From Bacillota bacterium (GTDB lineage: Bacteria > Bacillota > Clostridia > Oscillospirales > Acutalibacteraceae), in assembly GCA_022706685.1 (NCBI GenBank), contig JAKJCA010000018.1:1-45156 (forward strand): DNA of 45,156 bases. Reading direction: 5' to 3'. The notes beneath the pieces are model-generated. The model saw only the letters and a program-made list of their open reading frames with translations, was not told the origin of the DNA and searched no databases. The position numbers and the translations under genes are program-made. Below, in pieces: positions 8,730 through 18,262 of the stretch (positions are counted from its first letter, which is position 1; each line of letters opens with the position of its first letter).

Positions 8730-10361
8730 TTATTTTTTAAAGAAACCTCTGAATCTCGGCGGAGGGCTGTCGCCGCCGTCATGATCTCCGGGATCTTCAT
8801 CCTCCTCTTCGTCGAACTGAACGGTTTCAAAGTCGCTCAGGGACGGGCGTCTGCTGTCCGGTTCGCTGTCGTCGTCAAAATCGTCGAGGCTGATTCGGAA
8901 GCCGCCGGCCGTATCCGTGTCGCCGTCATCCTCGTCTTCGCCGCTTTCGTCCTCTTCTTCTTCGTCCAGGTCATCCTCATCCATGTCTTCGTCTTCGCCG
9001 TCAGTGTCATCCTCATCTATGTCTTCATCATCGCCGTCCAGGTCATCCTCGTCCGCGTATTCATCTTCGCCGTCTGTGTCATCCTCATCTATGTCTTCAT
9101 CTTCGGTGTCCAGGTCATCCTCGTCCGCGTCTTCATCTTCGCCGTCCGCGTCGTCCTCATCTATGTCTTCATCTTCGGTGTCCAGGTCATCTTCGTCCGC
9201 ATCTTCATCGCCGTCTGTGTCATCCTCATCTATGTCTTCATCTTCGCTTTCGTCGATATCGGTTTCATCCTCATCAGTTTCAAGGCCGTTATCTGCACGA
9301 AGATCATCCTCTTCATCGGACTCTGATTCATCAACCGGCTGCGCGGAATCGGCTATTGTCTGTGCCGCATCATCGGGAGTTTCTTGCCGAACAGCTTGTT
9401 CGCCGAATGTTTCATCGTACATCTCTGTTGCGAAAGCAGCTTCCGCCGCGGCCTCCCGTTCGGCGGCATCTGCGCCGGAAGCTTCCGTATCTTCCGCTTC
9501 TTCGGCGGACGCAGGCAATTCGTCTGCGCCGAAGGCCGCTTCATCAGCGCTCGGTTCGGACATCGCTTTCGCCTTCATTGCGGCAAATATATCGGGTTCT
9601 TCCTGCGCGGCCGGTTCGCCGGCTTCGCCCGGCTGCTGTTGATACGGCTGCGCCTCTTCGGCTGTCGTATCTTCGGCGGTTATACCGCCTTCCGTCAAGG
9701 GTTCTTCGTTTTGAACGGGCCTTTCGTCCTGTTGCGTCATGCCCGCAACCACAGCCGGCAGTTCTTCAACGAAGGCGATATGACGCTTATACTGGGTAAT
9801 CAGTTCCTCTTTGAACGACGCCGCGTCTTTCTTAATCATATCGAGCGTGATGGTTTCGGTGCGTATTTCGTCGGCGATGCGTTCGATGGTATCTGCCGAT
9901 TCCTTTTTGGCGCTTTGCAGCAATTCCTCGGCCTGCTGCCGCGCTTCTTTTTCTGCCAGCTGCGCTTTCATCTGCGCTTCCGCAACGATACCGTCCGCCT
10001 TGCGCTGCGCCGAATCGATTGTTTCCTGCGCTTCATCCCTGGCCTTGGAAACCATTTCCTCGTAGTAGGCGTCCGCTTGCTGCGTTTTTTCCAGCGCGCT
10101 TTGCTGAGCCTCGCGGGTGATTTGGTCAGCTACTTTTTGTGAAGTCAGTATGGCCGCTCTGATGCTGTCTTCATCTTTGCGGTATTCATCGACACGCTCG
10201 GCAAGTTGATTGAGCCGTTTGACGAGTTCCGCATTCTCCTGAAACATTTGCTCATAAGAAACTGCGACCTCTTCGACAAAAGCGTCCACTTCTTCAGATC
10301 TGTATGTGCCCCTTGCCGTTGAGGAAAAACGGCGGCTTCTGATTTGGGAAGGGTTTAACAT
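8730..10361 (-). CDS. divIVA: DivIVA cell-division protein with a long acidic repeat tail
   Basis: A 543-residue protein. Residues 1-60 are a DivIVA domain (LNPSQIRSRRFSSTARGTYR, then SEEVDAFVEEVAVSYE), followed by a long coiled coil to about residue 200. The rest, from about 210, is Ala/Glu/Asp-rich and includes four tandem copies of a 24-residue Asp/Glu unit at about 376-471. It ends with ISLDDFDDDS and PSLSDFETVQF, then a basic tip RFRGFFKK. Normal DivIVA is 150-230 residues, so the tail more than doubles it. DivIVA binds negatively curved membrane at poles and septa. It lies next to sepF in a division cluster and has an AAAGGAGG ribosome binding site. Confidence 0.87.
   Translation of the reverse strand: MLNPSQIRSRRFSSTARGTYRSEEVDAFVEEVAVSYEQMFQENAELVKRLNQLAERVDEYRKDEDSIRAAILTSQKVADQITREAQQSALEKTQQADAYYEEMVSKARDEAQETIDSAQRKADGIVAEAQMKAQLAEKEARQQAEELLQSAKKESADTIERIADEIRTETITLDMIKKDAASFKEELITQYKRHIAFVEELPAVVAGMTQQDERPVQNEEPLTEGGITAEDTTAEEAQPYQQQPGEAGEPAAQEEPDIFAAMKAKAMSEPSADEAAFGADELPASAEEAEDTEASGADAAEREAAAEAAFATEMYDETFGEQAVRQETPDDAAQTIADSAQPVDESESDEEDDLRADNGLETDEDETDIDESEDEDIDEDDTDGDEDADEDDLDTEDEDIDEDDADGEDEDADEDDLDTEDEDIDEDDTDGEDEYADEDDLDGDDEDIDEDDTDGEDEDMDEDDLDEEEEDESGEDEDDGDTDTAGGFRISLDDFDDDSEPDSRRPSLSDFETVQFDEEEDEDPGDHDGGDSPPPRFRGFFKK
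8949..9236 (-). repeat. Tandem 72-bp repeat coding an Asp/Glu-rich 24-residue unit (4 copies)
   Basis: Four in-frame copies inside divIVA, each starting EDIDEDD and followed by DGEDEDADEDDLD-type sequence; the first copy is one codon shorter. Nucleotide copies are nearly identical, so the array probably expands or contracts by slippage or recombination in 72-base steps without breaking the frame. Boundaries are approximate. Confidence 0.8.
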
Positions 10362-10383
10362 TCAAACGGCCTCCTTTAAATAA

Positions 10384-10854
10384 TCAATACAGGTTATATC
10401 CGCCCGTTGACGGACCGGATTCGTCCGGGAACTCCCCGGAGAGAGGGATATTTTTCGGGGTGGCCACATAAGTGTTTGCAGAGACACGCTTAATGTCGCA
10501 GCTAAGCGCATAGGCGACACCGTAGATAAAATATAAAATGAGATTATATTCTTCTTTTTTTGAACAATTTTCGAGATTCAGTACAAGAATTCGGCCGCTC
10601 TTGATAACATCCGCCGCATCTTTCGCTTCATGATGGTTGCTGACCTTTTTAAACTCGACATGAGGACGCGAAGAATTGATATCGACGACATTGGGCGTTT
10701 CCCTGGTTTTCGCGGCCCAGCCGTACGGTCGGCTTTTATTATTTTGGGGATAAACGTTTTCCGTTTCCGCTGCGGTCTCTTCTTCCTCGTCCAGTTCTTC
10801 GATATCGTCCTCGGGAGTCGAAAGCATTTTGTTGATCAGGTCTTTGAAACCCAT
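10384..10854 (-). CDS. sepF: Cell-division protein SepF
   Basis: A 156-residue protein. It has an N-terminal amphipathic helix (MGFKDLINKMLS) for membrane binding, then an acidic linker, then the SepF core from about residue 70 (VEFKKVSNHHEAKDAADVIK, SGRILVLNLENCSKKEEYNL). The core polymerises into rings and binds the FtsZ C-terminus. Its position between yggS and divIVA is the standard Gram-positive division arrangement. An AAGGAGG ribosome binding site precedes the ATG. Confidence 0.95.
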   Translation of the reverse strand: MGFKDLINKMLSTPEDDIEELDEEEETAAETENVYPQNNKSRPYGWAAKTRETPNVVDINSSRPHVEFKKVSNHHEAKDAADVIKSGRILVLNLENCSKKEEYNLILYFIYGVAYALSCDIKRVSANTYVATPKNIPLSGEFPDESGPSTGGYNLY

Positions 10855-10866
10855 CGTATGTCCTCC

Positions 10867-11574
10867 TTATTTGTCATATTGCCTGGGACCGAAGATTGCC
10901 GAACCGATTCTCACCATTGTGGAACCTTCGAGGATGGCATCGACATAGTCGCCAGACATGCCCATAGATAAAATATTACAATTTACATTATCTATTTTCT
11001 TGCCTGAAATGTCAACAAACAGGCGGCGCATCGCCGCAAAGTGTTTTCTGATTTCCGCGCTGCTGCCGCATATCGGCGGAACGGTCATCATCCCCATGAT
11101 GCGAAGGGCTCGCAAACCCGAGATTTCCGCGACCGCCTCCATTGTCTGCTCGGGCGAAAACCCTGATTTGCTCGCCTCTCCGGCAATATTCACTTCAATA
11201 AGAATATCCGTCACCAGACCTGCCTGCGCGGACTTCTTGTCGATTTCCACCGCAATCGGAATCGAATCGACCGATTGTATCATCGCCGCCCTGCCGATGA
11301 CTTTTGACACTTTGTTGCTTTGCAGATGCCCGATAAGGTGAATTTGCGCTCCTGCGTCATGGAGCACATCGTATTTCGTCAGCAGTTCCTGCACCCTGTT
11401 TTCGCCGAGCAGCCGTAAGCCGGCCGAAACCGCTTTGAGGATCTCTTGTGTTCCAACGGTTTTGGTGACGGCCATCAATTGAATATCCGACTCGCGGCGG
11501 CCGGCCGCGGCGGCAGCATGAGCAATCTTTTCCCTGATTCGTTTGATATTCTCGGCGATATTGTTATCATCCAA
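10867..11574 (-). CDS. yggS: YggS/PLPBP-family pyridoxal-phosphate homeostasis protein
   Basis: A 235-residue TIM-barrel protein like the N-terminal domain of alanine racemase. The PLP lysine lies in LMAVTKTVG, and the family signatures LGENRVQELLTKY, HLIGHLQSNK and SMGMSGDYVDAI...GSTMVRIGSAIFG are present. The family buffers free PLP and has no known catalytic activity. I place the start at a TTG (11574), 9 bases after GAGG; the GTG at 11583 touches the ribosome binding site. It overlaps the end of the HlyD-like gene by 8 bases. Confidence 0.93.
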   Translation of the reverse strand: MDDNNIAENIKRIREKIAHAAAAAGRRESDIQLMAVTKTVGTQEILKAVSAGLRLLGENRVQELLTKYDVLHDAGAQIHLIGHLQSNKVSKVIGRAAMIQSVDSIPIAVEIDKKSAQAGLVTDILIEVNIAGEASKSGFSPEQTMEAVAEISGLRALRIMGMMTVPPICGSSAEIRKHFAAMRRLFVDISGKKIDNVNCNILSMGMSGDYVDAILEGSTMVRIGSAIFGPRQYDK

Positions 11575-12799
11575 TGATGTCACCCTCTTTCAATCTTCTG
11601 CCGCTGACAATGACCTGATCGTACATTTTCAATTCGTTTGCTCCCGTCAAACCCGCTATGACATATCCGTCGCCCCAGAAAACAATGTCAATTCGCCTGA
11701 ACCGCACCACGCCGTTTTTATTGATATATACCCCCGTTTCGTTTTTGCCGGTTTTTGCGTTGCGGACTGTCCTCACAGCGTCGGTATTGACTTTCAAGCC
11801 GGTTTTTCTCGTAACGATGATTTCAATGTCCCCTTTTCTGAAGCCGGATACCTTTTTGTTCATCACGCTGCATTGAAAAACGGCGGCGTATTCGCCTTTT
11901 TCCCCTTTGTTCAGGGCAATCAGGCGCATCGGCAGTTCATCGTCCGAATTTTCCAATATTGACGAATATGTTTTGCCGATTGTAAGCTGCGCGGCCTGAC
12001 GGTTGTCCAAACACACGAGGACATACCACTTGTATTCCTTCACCAGTCTTCCGTAAACGTTGCCGGCGCGGTTGTGCGCCTGTGACCGCATGACCGAAAG
12101 CACGGCTTCCGGCCTCACGGCCTGCGCGTCGGCGTAGGCAATGCTATCCTCGAACCCGTCCGTTCCGCCGATGAAATAACCGGAGGATTCAACCGTCAGC
12201 GTTTTGTGCGGCGCTTCGTTCTCTTTGAAGGACGCCAGCGCGTTTTCGAGGCGCTTGATGTTGGCGGAAAAATCAATTTGCCCTCCGACCGCAATCTCTT
12301 TTGCGGCCAGTTTGCTTCTCAATTGCGACAGTTGCATCGAAGCCGCCGCGTAATCTTCCGCAGAAACACGGTCGAGATAAAGGGTGTATATTTCGTCGAT
12401 TTCTTTTTCGAGTTTTTCCAGATCCGGCACGCCGCTGAAATTGAGGTTTTCAAACTCTTTGTAAACATCCAGTTCGTTTTGGTTTTCCGCCGCCTCGGCA
12501 TAAGCTCGGGCGTCGGCAGGGTCGTTGAATAAAAGAGCGACGGTGTCGCCCTTGGCGACTGCGCTGCCGTTGTCAACCAGCGTGACAACCATGCTCGCGC
12601 TGTCTTGCTTAAGCAGCTGTTCGTCTCTGACAGCGAAGAATTCGTTCTTTATCGACTGCACGCCGCCAGCTTCCAACGCAATTTGCGTATGGATGTTCTT
12701 ATTGTAATAACTGCCCGCCAGAACCCCTGAACCTATAATGATAAGGGCGGCGGCAATCGATATCAGTTTATGTTCGGCAATCCAGCGGAACCATTTCAT
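11567..12799 (-). CDS. HlyD-like membrane-anchored periplasmic adaptor-type protein
   Basis: A 410-residue protein with one N-terminal membrane segment (LISIAAALIIIGSGVLAGSY, about residues 13-32) and a large outside domain. The region includes a barrel-sandwich-like segment (VVTLVDNGSAVAKGDTVALL), a helical hairpin at about 85-195 and beta-rich C-terminal sequence, in the style of efflux adaptor (HlyD/MFP) proteins. No transporter partner is adjacent. It sits between miaA and yggS-sepF, a place where Clostridia often carry such a gene, so a role linked to envelope or division is plausible (inference). Its start overlaps the miaA stop by 4 bases. Confidence 0.65.
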   Translation of the reverse strand: MKWFRWIAEHKLISIAAALIIIGSGVLAGSYYNKNIHTQIALEAGGVQSIKNEFFAVRDEQLLKQDSASMVVTLVDNGSAVAKGDTVALLFNDPADARAYAEAAENQNELDVYKEFENLNFSGVPDLEKLEKEIDEIYTLYLDRVSAEDYAAASMQLSQLRSKLAAKEIAVGGQIDFSANIKRLENALASFKENEAPHKTLTVESSGYFIGGTDGFEDSIAYADAQAVRPEAVLSVMRSQAHNRAGNVYGRLVKEYKWYVLVCLDNRQAAQLTIGKTYSSILENSDDELPMRLIALNKGEKGEYAAVFQCSVMNKKVSGFRKGDIEIIVTRKTGLKVNTDAVRTVRNAKTGKNETGVYINKNGVVRFRRIDIVFWGDGYVIAGLTGANELKMYDQVIVSGRRLKEGDIIG

Positions 12800-13764
12800 C
12801 TATCATCCCTCCGCGAGAGAAATTCATTTACGATCTCGGCCGCACGTTCGCTTAACTGATGGATATCCTCATAATCATCAACATGAATGACGGTCGTCGA
12901 GGGGTGCTTCGAGAACCAGGTCATTTGTCGCTTGGCATACTGGCGTGTTCGCCTCTTAATCAGTTCAACCGCTTCATCGAGCGGGATGCGGCCTTCAAAA
13001 TATTCGTGCAATTCCTTATACCCGATGGCTTGCCCCGCGGTTGGCATGCTGTCGTAGCGATACAACGCGCGCGCCTCTTCCAGCAGGCCTCTGTCCATCA
13101 TTTCATCGACGCGCCGGTTGATGCGTTCATACAGCTGTTCTCGCTCGCGGAAAAAAAGCCCGAGGCGGAGGGTGTCGTAAGGAGGCGGCGCCGTTTTTGA
13201 CAGTTCGTTGTACCGCCTTTTGGTCATCGAAAGGCCAATGTTGATTTCCAATGCCCGGATAATTCTGCCCATGTTGTTCGGGTGTAGAAGCGCTGCCGCT
13301 TCTGGGTCTTTTTCTCGCAGCATTTCGAGAAGGGCTTGCGCGCCCTTTTCATCGAGAAGTTCCTGAAGCCGGGCGCGAAGTTCCGGCTGTGTTCTTGCTC
13401 CGTGAAAACGGATACCGTCTGTCAGCGAGTCGACATACAGGCCCGTTCCGCCCACCACAAAAGGTATTTTGCCGCGGGCGCAAATATCTGCGAGACAAGC
13501 GAGCGCCATATCGCAGTATTGCGCAACGCTGAACGGGGTATCGACGCCGACGACGCCGACCATGTGATGCTTGACTCTCTCGAGGAGGGCCTCGGACGGT
13601 TTTGCCGTCCCGATATCCATGCCTCGATATATCTGCATCGAATCGGCCGATACGATTTCGCCGTCAAATCTTTCACAGAGATGAACCGCCAGCTCCGATT
13701 TACCGCAAGCGGTCGGTCCGACGACGGCTATCAGGGGCTTTTTTCGTCTTTCACGCTCTGTCAA
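12796..13764 (-). CDS. miaA: tRNA dimethylallyltransferase
   Basis: A 322-residue enzyme that transfers a dimethylallyl group from DMAPP to N6 of A37 in tRNAs reading UNN codons. The P-loop is VVGPTACGKSELAV (about residues 14-27); DSMQIYRGMDIGTAKP and FVVGGTGLYVDSL are family signatures, and the C-terminal RRTRQYAKRQMTWF is also conserved. The start is a TTG at 13764, inside the mutL stop region (14-base overlap); no better in-frame start exists before the P-loop. The product is the substrate for miaB, encoded upstream in the same block. Confidence 0.94.
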   Translation of the reverse strand: MTERERRKKPLIAVVGPTACGKSELAVHLCERFDGEIVSADSMQIYRGMDIGTAKPSEALLERVKHHMVGVVGVDTPFSVAQYCDMALACLADICARGKIPFVVGGTGLYVDSLTDGIRFHGARTQPELRARLQELLDEKGAQALLEMLREKDPEAAALLHPNNMGRIIRALEINIGLSMTKRRYNELSKTAPPPYDTLRLGLFFREREQLYERINRRVDEMMDRGLLEEARALYRYDSMPTAGQAIGYKELHEYFEGRIPLDEAVELIKRRTRQYAKRQMTWFSKHPSTTVIHVDDYEDIHQLSERAAEIVNEFLSRRDDR

Positions 13765-15634
13765 ACCTTTTTTCCAACTCTCTTCTATCCATGCGGAACA
13801 TCACGGGACGGCCGTGGGGGCAGTTTCTGACGGAGGGCGACGCAAACACCTCGCGGACAAATTGCTCCCGTTCCTGTTCGGAAGTAAAACTGCCTGCTTT
13901 CACAGCCGCCCTGCAGGCGACGGAATGATAAAGCCAGTCGAGTTTTTTAGGAACGGTATCGTTTTTATTTTCGGCCAGGTATCCCGATGTTTCGACCACC
14001 ATATCGGCGATATCGGCAAGGTCCGTGTGCATCGGCGCTTGCCTGACGATGACCGTGCCGGGGCCAAAATCCTCCACGAGAAAACCCGCGTTTTCAAGCA
14101 AGGCGAGATTTTCAACCGCGGCAGTGTATTCTTCCTGGGTCAGGTTGACGCAAACCGGTACCAGCAGCAGCTGCGATGGCGCATGGCCCGAAGAAGACTT
14201 GATACTGTCGTATATCATACGCTCATGCGCCGCGTGTTTGTCGATGAAAAAAACCGCGTCGGCCGTTTGGACAATAAAATAAGTTTCGAACACCTCGCCG
14301 ATAACAATGAATTCTTCCGGTTTGCCGCTTCCTTCCGCCGCGCTGCCGTCTGGCATGCGTCGAAGTCCTTTTGGCACCGATAAATCGTTTCCGGCATATC
14401 CATCCGTCATGAAACCGCTTTCCGGGAACGTTACCTGCACCGGCTCGCGTTCTGCAGGGGTAAGCCGGTATGCTGCGGCTGTCAAAGTTTCGGCCGCTTT
14501 GTACCCGTCTCCGAGCCCGGATGTGGCGTCTGCCGCCTTTTGTTCCTTATTTTCCCGGTCCGGCGGAAGTAGTATGCTATCGCCTGTATCGGATGCCCTT
14601 TTTGCATCGCTTTCCTGCGAGGGCGCGGCGGCGGTAAAGGATTGCGCGTAAGCCTCGTTGGCCGTTTTCGCAGCGTAATAGACGGCGTGGAACAATTCCT
14701 TTTCGTTCTCGAAGCGCACTTCCGTTTTAGCCGGATGGACGTTAACGTCCACTTTCCCGGGAGGCATCTCGATATAAAGCACGCAGGCGGGATATTTGCC
14801 CGGCACAAGGAAACCTTTGTATGCTTCGGAAAGCGCCGTGGCGGCGGTTTGATTTTTAATAAACCTGCCATTAAGGAAAAACAGCTGCAGGTTTTTGTTC
14901 ATTCTTGCTCCCGACGGAGCAGAAACAAATCCGCTGACCGCAATATCCCCGATACGATAACTCGCCTTCATCATGTTGGAGAAAATACTGCTTCCGAAAA
15001 CAGCGTATACGGCGCTTTCCGTTTTTCCGTCGCCTGGGGTTTGAAGGGCTATTTTTCCGTCACGGATAAACTTGAAAGCGATATCGCTGCGTGAGAGCGC
15101 CAGCTTTTCCATTACGGAGGCGACTGCATTGCCTTCATAGACATCCTTTTTTAAGAATTTCATTCTTGCGGGCGTGTTGTAGAAAAGGTCGCGGACAATC
15201 AGCGTGCTGCCGGCCGGGCAGCCGGCTTCCTGAAACGCAGTCTCTTCTCCGGATTGCATCTTGAACAAAACGCCCGAATTTTCATCGCGCGTCCGGGTCA
15301 TCATTTCAACTTTTGATACAGCCGCAATGGAAGCGAGCGCCTCGCCCCTGAAACCGAGCGTTTCAATCGAATATAAATCGGCATCCTCACCGATTTTGCT
15401 TGTTGCATGGCTGAGAAAAGCCGTCCTGACTTCGCCGGCGCGGATACCGATGCCGTTGTCGGTCACTCTGATATAAGCGATACCGCCGTTTTTGATTTCG
15501 ACAGTTATTTGGGAAGCGCCGGCGTCGATAGAATTTTCAACCAGTTCTTTGACGACGGAAGCAGGCCGTTCCACCACTTCTCCGGCCGCTATAAGTTCGT
15601 AAACCCTTTTGGGAAGGACTTTGATAGCGTTCAT
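13751..15634 (-). CDS. mutL: DNA mismatch repair protein MutL
   Basis: A 627-residue protein. The N-terminal GHKL ATPase shows ELVENSIDAGA, DNGIGI and GFRGEALASI, and the C-terminal dimerisation/endonuclease domain begins near residue 440. The endonuclease motif reads DKHAAHERMIYD, against the consensus DQHA(x)2E(x)4E; the last Glu is Asp, a conservative change. ACRAAVKAG and CPHGRP, which also line the metal site, are present. It is therefore probably an active nicking MutL, as expected in a MutH-lacking Gram-positive. It overlaps mutS by 4 bases (ATGA). Confidence 0.96.
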   Translation of the reverse strand: MNAIKVLPKRVYELIAAGEVVERPASVVKELVENSIDAGASQITVEIKNGGIAYIRVTDNGIGIRAGEVRTAFLSHATSKIGEDADLYSIETLGFRGEALASIAAVSKVEMMTRTRDENSGVLFKMQSGEETAFQEAGCPAGSTLIVRDLFYNTPARMKFLKKDVYEGNAVASVMEKLALSRSDIAFKFIRDGKIALQTPGDGKTESAVYAVFGSSIFSNMMKASYRIGDIAVSGFVSAPSGARMNKNLQLFFLNGRFIKNQTAATALSEAYKGFLVPGKYPACVLYIEMPPGKVDVNVHPAKTEVRFENEKELFHAVYYAAKTANEAYAQSFTAAAPSQESDAKRASDTGDSILLPPDRENKEQKAADATSGLGDGYKAAETLTAAAYRLTPAEREPVQVTFPESGFMTDGYAGNDLSVPKGLRRMPDGSAAEGSGKPEEFIVIGEVFETYFIVQTADAVFFIDKHAAHERMIYDSIKSSSGHAPSQLLLVPVCVNLTQEEYTAAVENLALLENAGFLVEDFGPGTVIVRQAPMHTDLADIADMVVETSGYLAENKNDTVPKKLDWLYHSVACRAAVKAGSFTSEQEREQFVREVFASPSVRNCPHGRPVMFRMDRRELEKRFDRA

Positions 15635-18243
15635 AATTTTTTAGCCTCGTTCACCGCGTCGTACAGGATCCCGAGCGCTTCGATGGGTGTCAGGGTGTTG
15701 ACGTCAATCCCTTTGAGTTTTTCCGCAAGCGATAAAGCCGCTGTTTGAGCGAATGACATCTGCGCTACCTGCGTCGTTGTTTTTTTCTCTTTATTACCGG
15801 CCGGCGCCTCGACACCGTTCTCCAATTCGCCGAGAAACACTTTCGCCCTGTTGACGATTCCAGCCGGTACTCCGGCCAGTTTGGCGACTTCTATCCCGTA
15901 ACTGTCGTCTGCGCCGCCGCGCACAATCCGCCGCAGGAAGGTGATGTCGTCTCCGCGCTTTTTAACGGCCGCATTATAGTTTTTAATCCCGTCAAGGCTC
16001 TGCTCGAGTTTCGTCAGCTCGTGGTAATGCGTGGCGAACATGGTTTTCGCTCCGAGTTTTTTGGCGTCCGCAACATATTCGATGACCGCTTTCGCAATAG
16101 ACATGCCGTCAAACGTGGAGGTTCCGCGGCCTATTTCGTCAAAAATGATTAAACTGTCCGGCGTCGCATTTTCAAGAATAGACGCGACCTCTGTCATTTC
16201 CACCATGAAAGTGGAGTTGCCGGCAGACAAATCGTCCGAGGCGCCGATCCTCGTATAGATCCCGTCCACAATGCAGATTTCAGCCTCTGACGCAGGTACA
16301 AAACTGCCCGCGTGCGCCATCAGCACGATCAGGGCCACCTGGCGCATATAGGTGGATTTGCCCGCCATATTGGGGCCCGTGATAATCGCGCACCGGCAGT
16401 CTGAATCATTGAGCAGCGCGTCGTTCGGCACAAACGGAACCGATGGATTGGCCAGTTCGACCACCGGGTGGCGCCCGTCTTTAATGCTGATCTGTTTGCC
16501 GGCGGTCATTTGAGGGCACACATAATTATTTGATACGGCCGTATGGGCGAACGAACACAGGACATCCAGTTTTGCGACGGCTTGAGCCGTAAGCTGAATT
16601 CTATTGTATTGTTGCGCGATGCTTTTTCTGACCTCATCGAATATCTCAAACTCGAGGCGGACAATTCTCTCTTGTGCGCCGAGCACTTTCGCCTCGATCT
16701 CTTTCAGCTCCTGGGTTATATAGCGTTCGCAGTTGGCGAGGGTTTGCTTGCGGATATAATGCTCTGGAACCTCCTGCTTGAACGAGTTGGGAACCTCAAT
16801 ATAATAGCCGAATACCCTGTTGTAACCGATTTTCAATTTTTTGATGCCGGTGGCTTCCTGTTGTTTTGACTGGACCGCCAGGATATAGTTTCTGGAATGT
16901 TCGACAATATCGCGCAGTTCGTCGAGCTCCGCATTTCGCCCGGGCCGGATGAGGCCGCCTTCCCTCAAAGTAAAGGGAGGGTCGTCCGCGATAGACGCGT
17001 CAATCAGCTGCGCGACGTCTTCCAGCGCATCGGTTTCTCCTGCGATTTCATGGATTAAGGCGCAGTCAAAACGCTTCAGCAGCCCGGCGATATGCGGCAG
17101 AACCTTCGCCGTGTCTGACAGCGCGTTAAGTTCCCGCGCGTTTGCCGTGCCGTATACAATTCTGGATGCCAGCCTTTCCAAGTCGCTGACCTTCTCGAGC
17201 AGGCGCATGATATCGCCGCGCGCAACGTTGTCGTCGGCGAGGGCGGCAACGGCAAGATGCCTTTTCTGTATTTTCACCAAATTAACCAGCGGCTGTTCCA
17301 GCCAGGCGCGGATAAGCCTCCTGCCCATCGGTGTTTTGGTGGCGTCAAGCGCCCAGAGCAGGGAATATTTTTTTTCGCCGCTCCTGAGTGTCCGTGTCAG
17401 TTCGAGGTTTCGTCTGGCAGACGGGTCGAGTTTCATATAAGAGTCGTCTGTGGAAAACTCGATCGTGCGCAGATTTTTTTGCAGCGATATCTGGACTTTC
17501 CTGCAGTAATCGAGCATCAGGGCCAAAGCGCCGGACGCAGCGGGCTCCTGTAGAATCCCGAGTTGTTCAAGGTATTGTATCTCAAAGGCGTCTGAGCATA
17601 AATCCACGCATGCCGCAGCGTCAAAAAGACCTGCGTCGACGCGTTCGATTCTGCCGGTGAATTTCACCCGCAGATACTCCTCGACCTGGGCTGGATGATT
17701 GGAAGCGTCGCCGCATAAAATTTCTGCAGGATTGAACGCGGCCAGCGCACTGACAACTTTCCCGCCGAGATTGGGTTTTGAAAACAGCGATAGTTTGACA
17801 CAACCGGTAGAGATGTCAGCGAAACATAAGCCGGCATTGTCGGCGTTGACCCGTATACTCGCAAGATAGTTATTGGTTCCCTCGTCGAGCATTCTGCTCT
17901 CGAGAACCGTTCCGGGCGTGATCACGCGGATGACTTCTCTTTTGACGAGGCCCTTGGCAAGCGCAGGATCCTCCGTCTGTTCACAGATGGCAACCTTGTA
18001 ACCGCGGCCGACGAGTTTGGCCAGGTAGGATTCGACGCTGTGAAACGGTACGCCACACATCGGCGCCCTCTCTTCATGACCCCAGTCACGGCCGGTCAGA
18101 ACGAGTTCCAATTCCCTCGAGGCGAGTTTGGCGTCGTCAAAAAACATTTCGTAAAAATCCCCGAGCCGAAACATCAGTATCGTGTCGGGATACTGCTGCT
18201 TGATTTCGAAGTACTGTTTCATCATCGGAGTGATTTCTGCCAT
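15631..18243 (-). CDS. mutS: DNA mismatch repair protein MutS
   Basis: An 870-residue mismatch-recognition ATPase. The N-terminal mismatch-binding motif FRLGDFYEMFFDDA (about residues 25-38) carries the Phe-x-Glu reader. The C-terminal ATPase has Walker A GPNMAGKSTYMRQVA, the signature DDLSAGNSTFMVEM and Walker B DEIGRGTSTFDG. Length is typical for bacterial MutS1. An AGGAGAG ribosome binding site precedes the ATG. It forms an operon with mutL and follows the YlbF-family gene. Confidence 0.97.
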   Translation of the reverse strand: MAEITPMMKQYFEIKQQYPDTILMFRLGDFYEMFFDDAKLASRELELVLTGRDWGHEERAPMCGVPFHSVESYLAKLVGRGYKVAICEQTEDPALAKGLVKREVIRVITPGTVLESRMLDEGTNNYLASIRVNADNAGLCFADISTGCVKLSLFSKPNLGGKVVSALAAFNPAEILCGDASNHPAQVEEYLRVKFTGRIERVDAGLFDAAACVDLCSDAFEIQYLEQLGILQEPAASGALALMLDYCRKVQISLQKNLRTIEFSTDDSYMKLDPSARRNLELTRTLRSGEKKYSLLWALDATKTPMGRRLIRAWLEQPLVNLVKIQKRHLAVAALADDNVARGDIMRLLEKVSDLERLASRIVYGTANARELNALSDTAKVLPHIAGLLKRFDCALIHEIAGETDALEDVAQLIDASIADDPPFTLREGGLIRPGRNAELDELRDIVEHSRNYILAVQSKQQEATGIKKLKIGYNRVFGYYIEVPNSFKQEVPEHYIRKQTLANCERYITQELKEIEAKVLGAQERIVRLEFEIFDEVRKSIAQQYNRIQLTAQAVAKLDVLCSFAHTAVSNNYVCPQMTAGKQISIKDGRHPVVELANPSVPFVPNDALLNDSDCRCAIITGPNMAGKSTYMRQVALIVLMAHAGSFVPASEAEICIVDGIYTRIGASDDLSAGNSTFMVEMTEVASILENATPDSLIIFDEIGRGTSTFDGMSIAKAVIEYVADAKKLGAKTMFATHYHELTKLEQSLDGIKNYNAAVKKRGDDITFLRRIVRGGADDSYGIEVAKLAGVPAGIVNRAKVFLGELENGVEAPAGNKEKKTTTQVAQMSFAQTAALSLAEKLKGIDVNTLTPIEALGILYDAVNEAKKL

Positions 18244-18262
18244 AAAACTCTCCTGCAGGATT

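Noticed and set aside
8949..9236. Repeats that could be mistaken for a CRISPR array
   Set aside because: They are contiguous in-frame 72-bp units without unique spacers, in a coding gene, and no cas genes are present.
8917..9642. Plus-strand open frame rich in serine (241 residues)
   Set aside because: It is the antisense shadow of the Asp/Glu repeats of divIVA (GAT/GAA read backwards give TCA/TCC-type serine codons); no ribosome binding site and divIVA is well supported.
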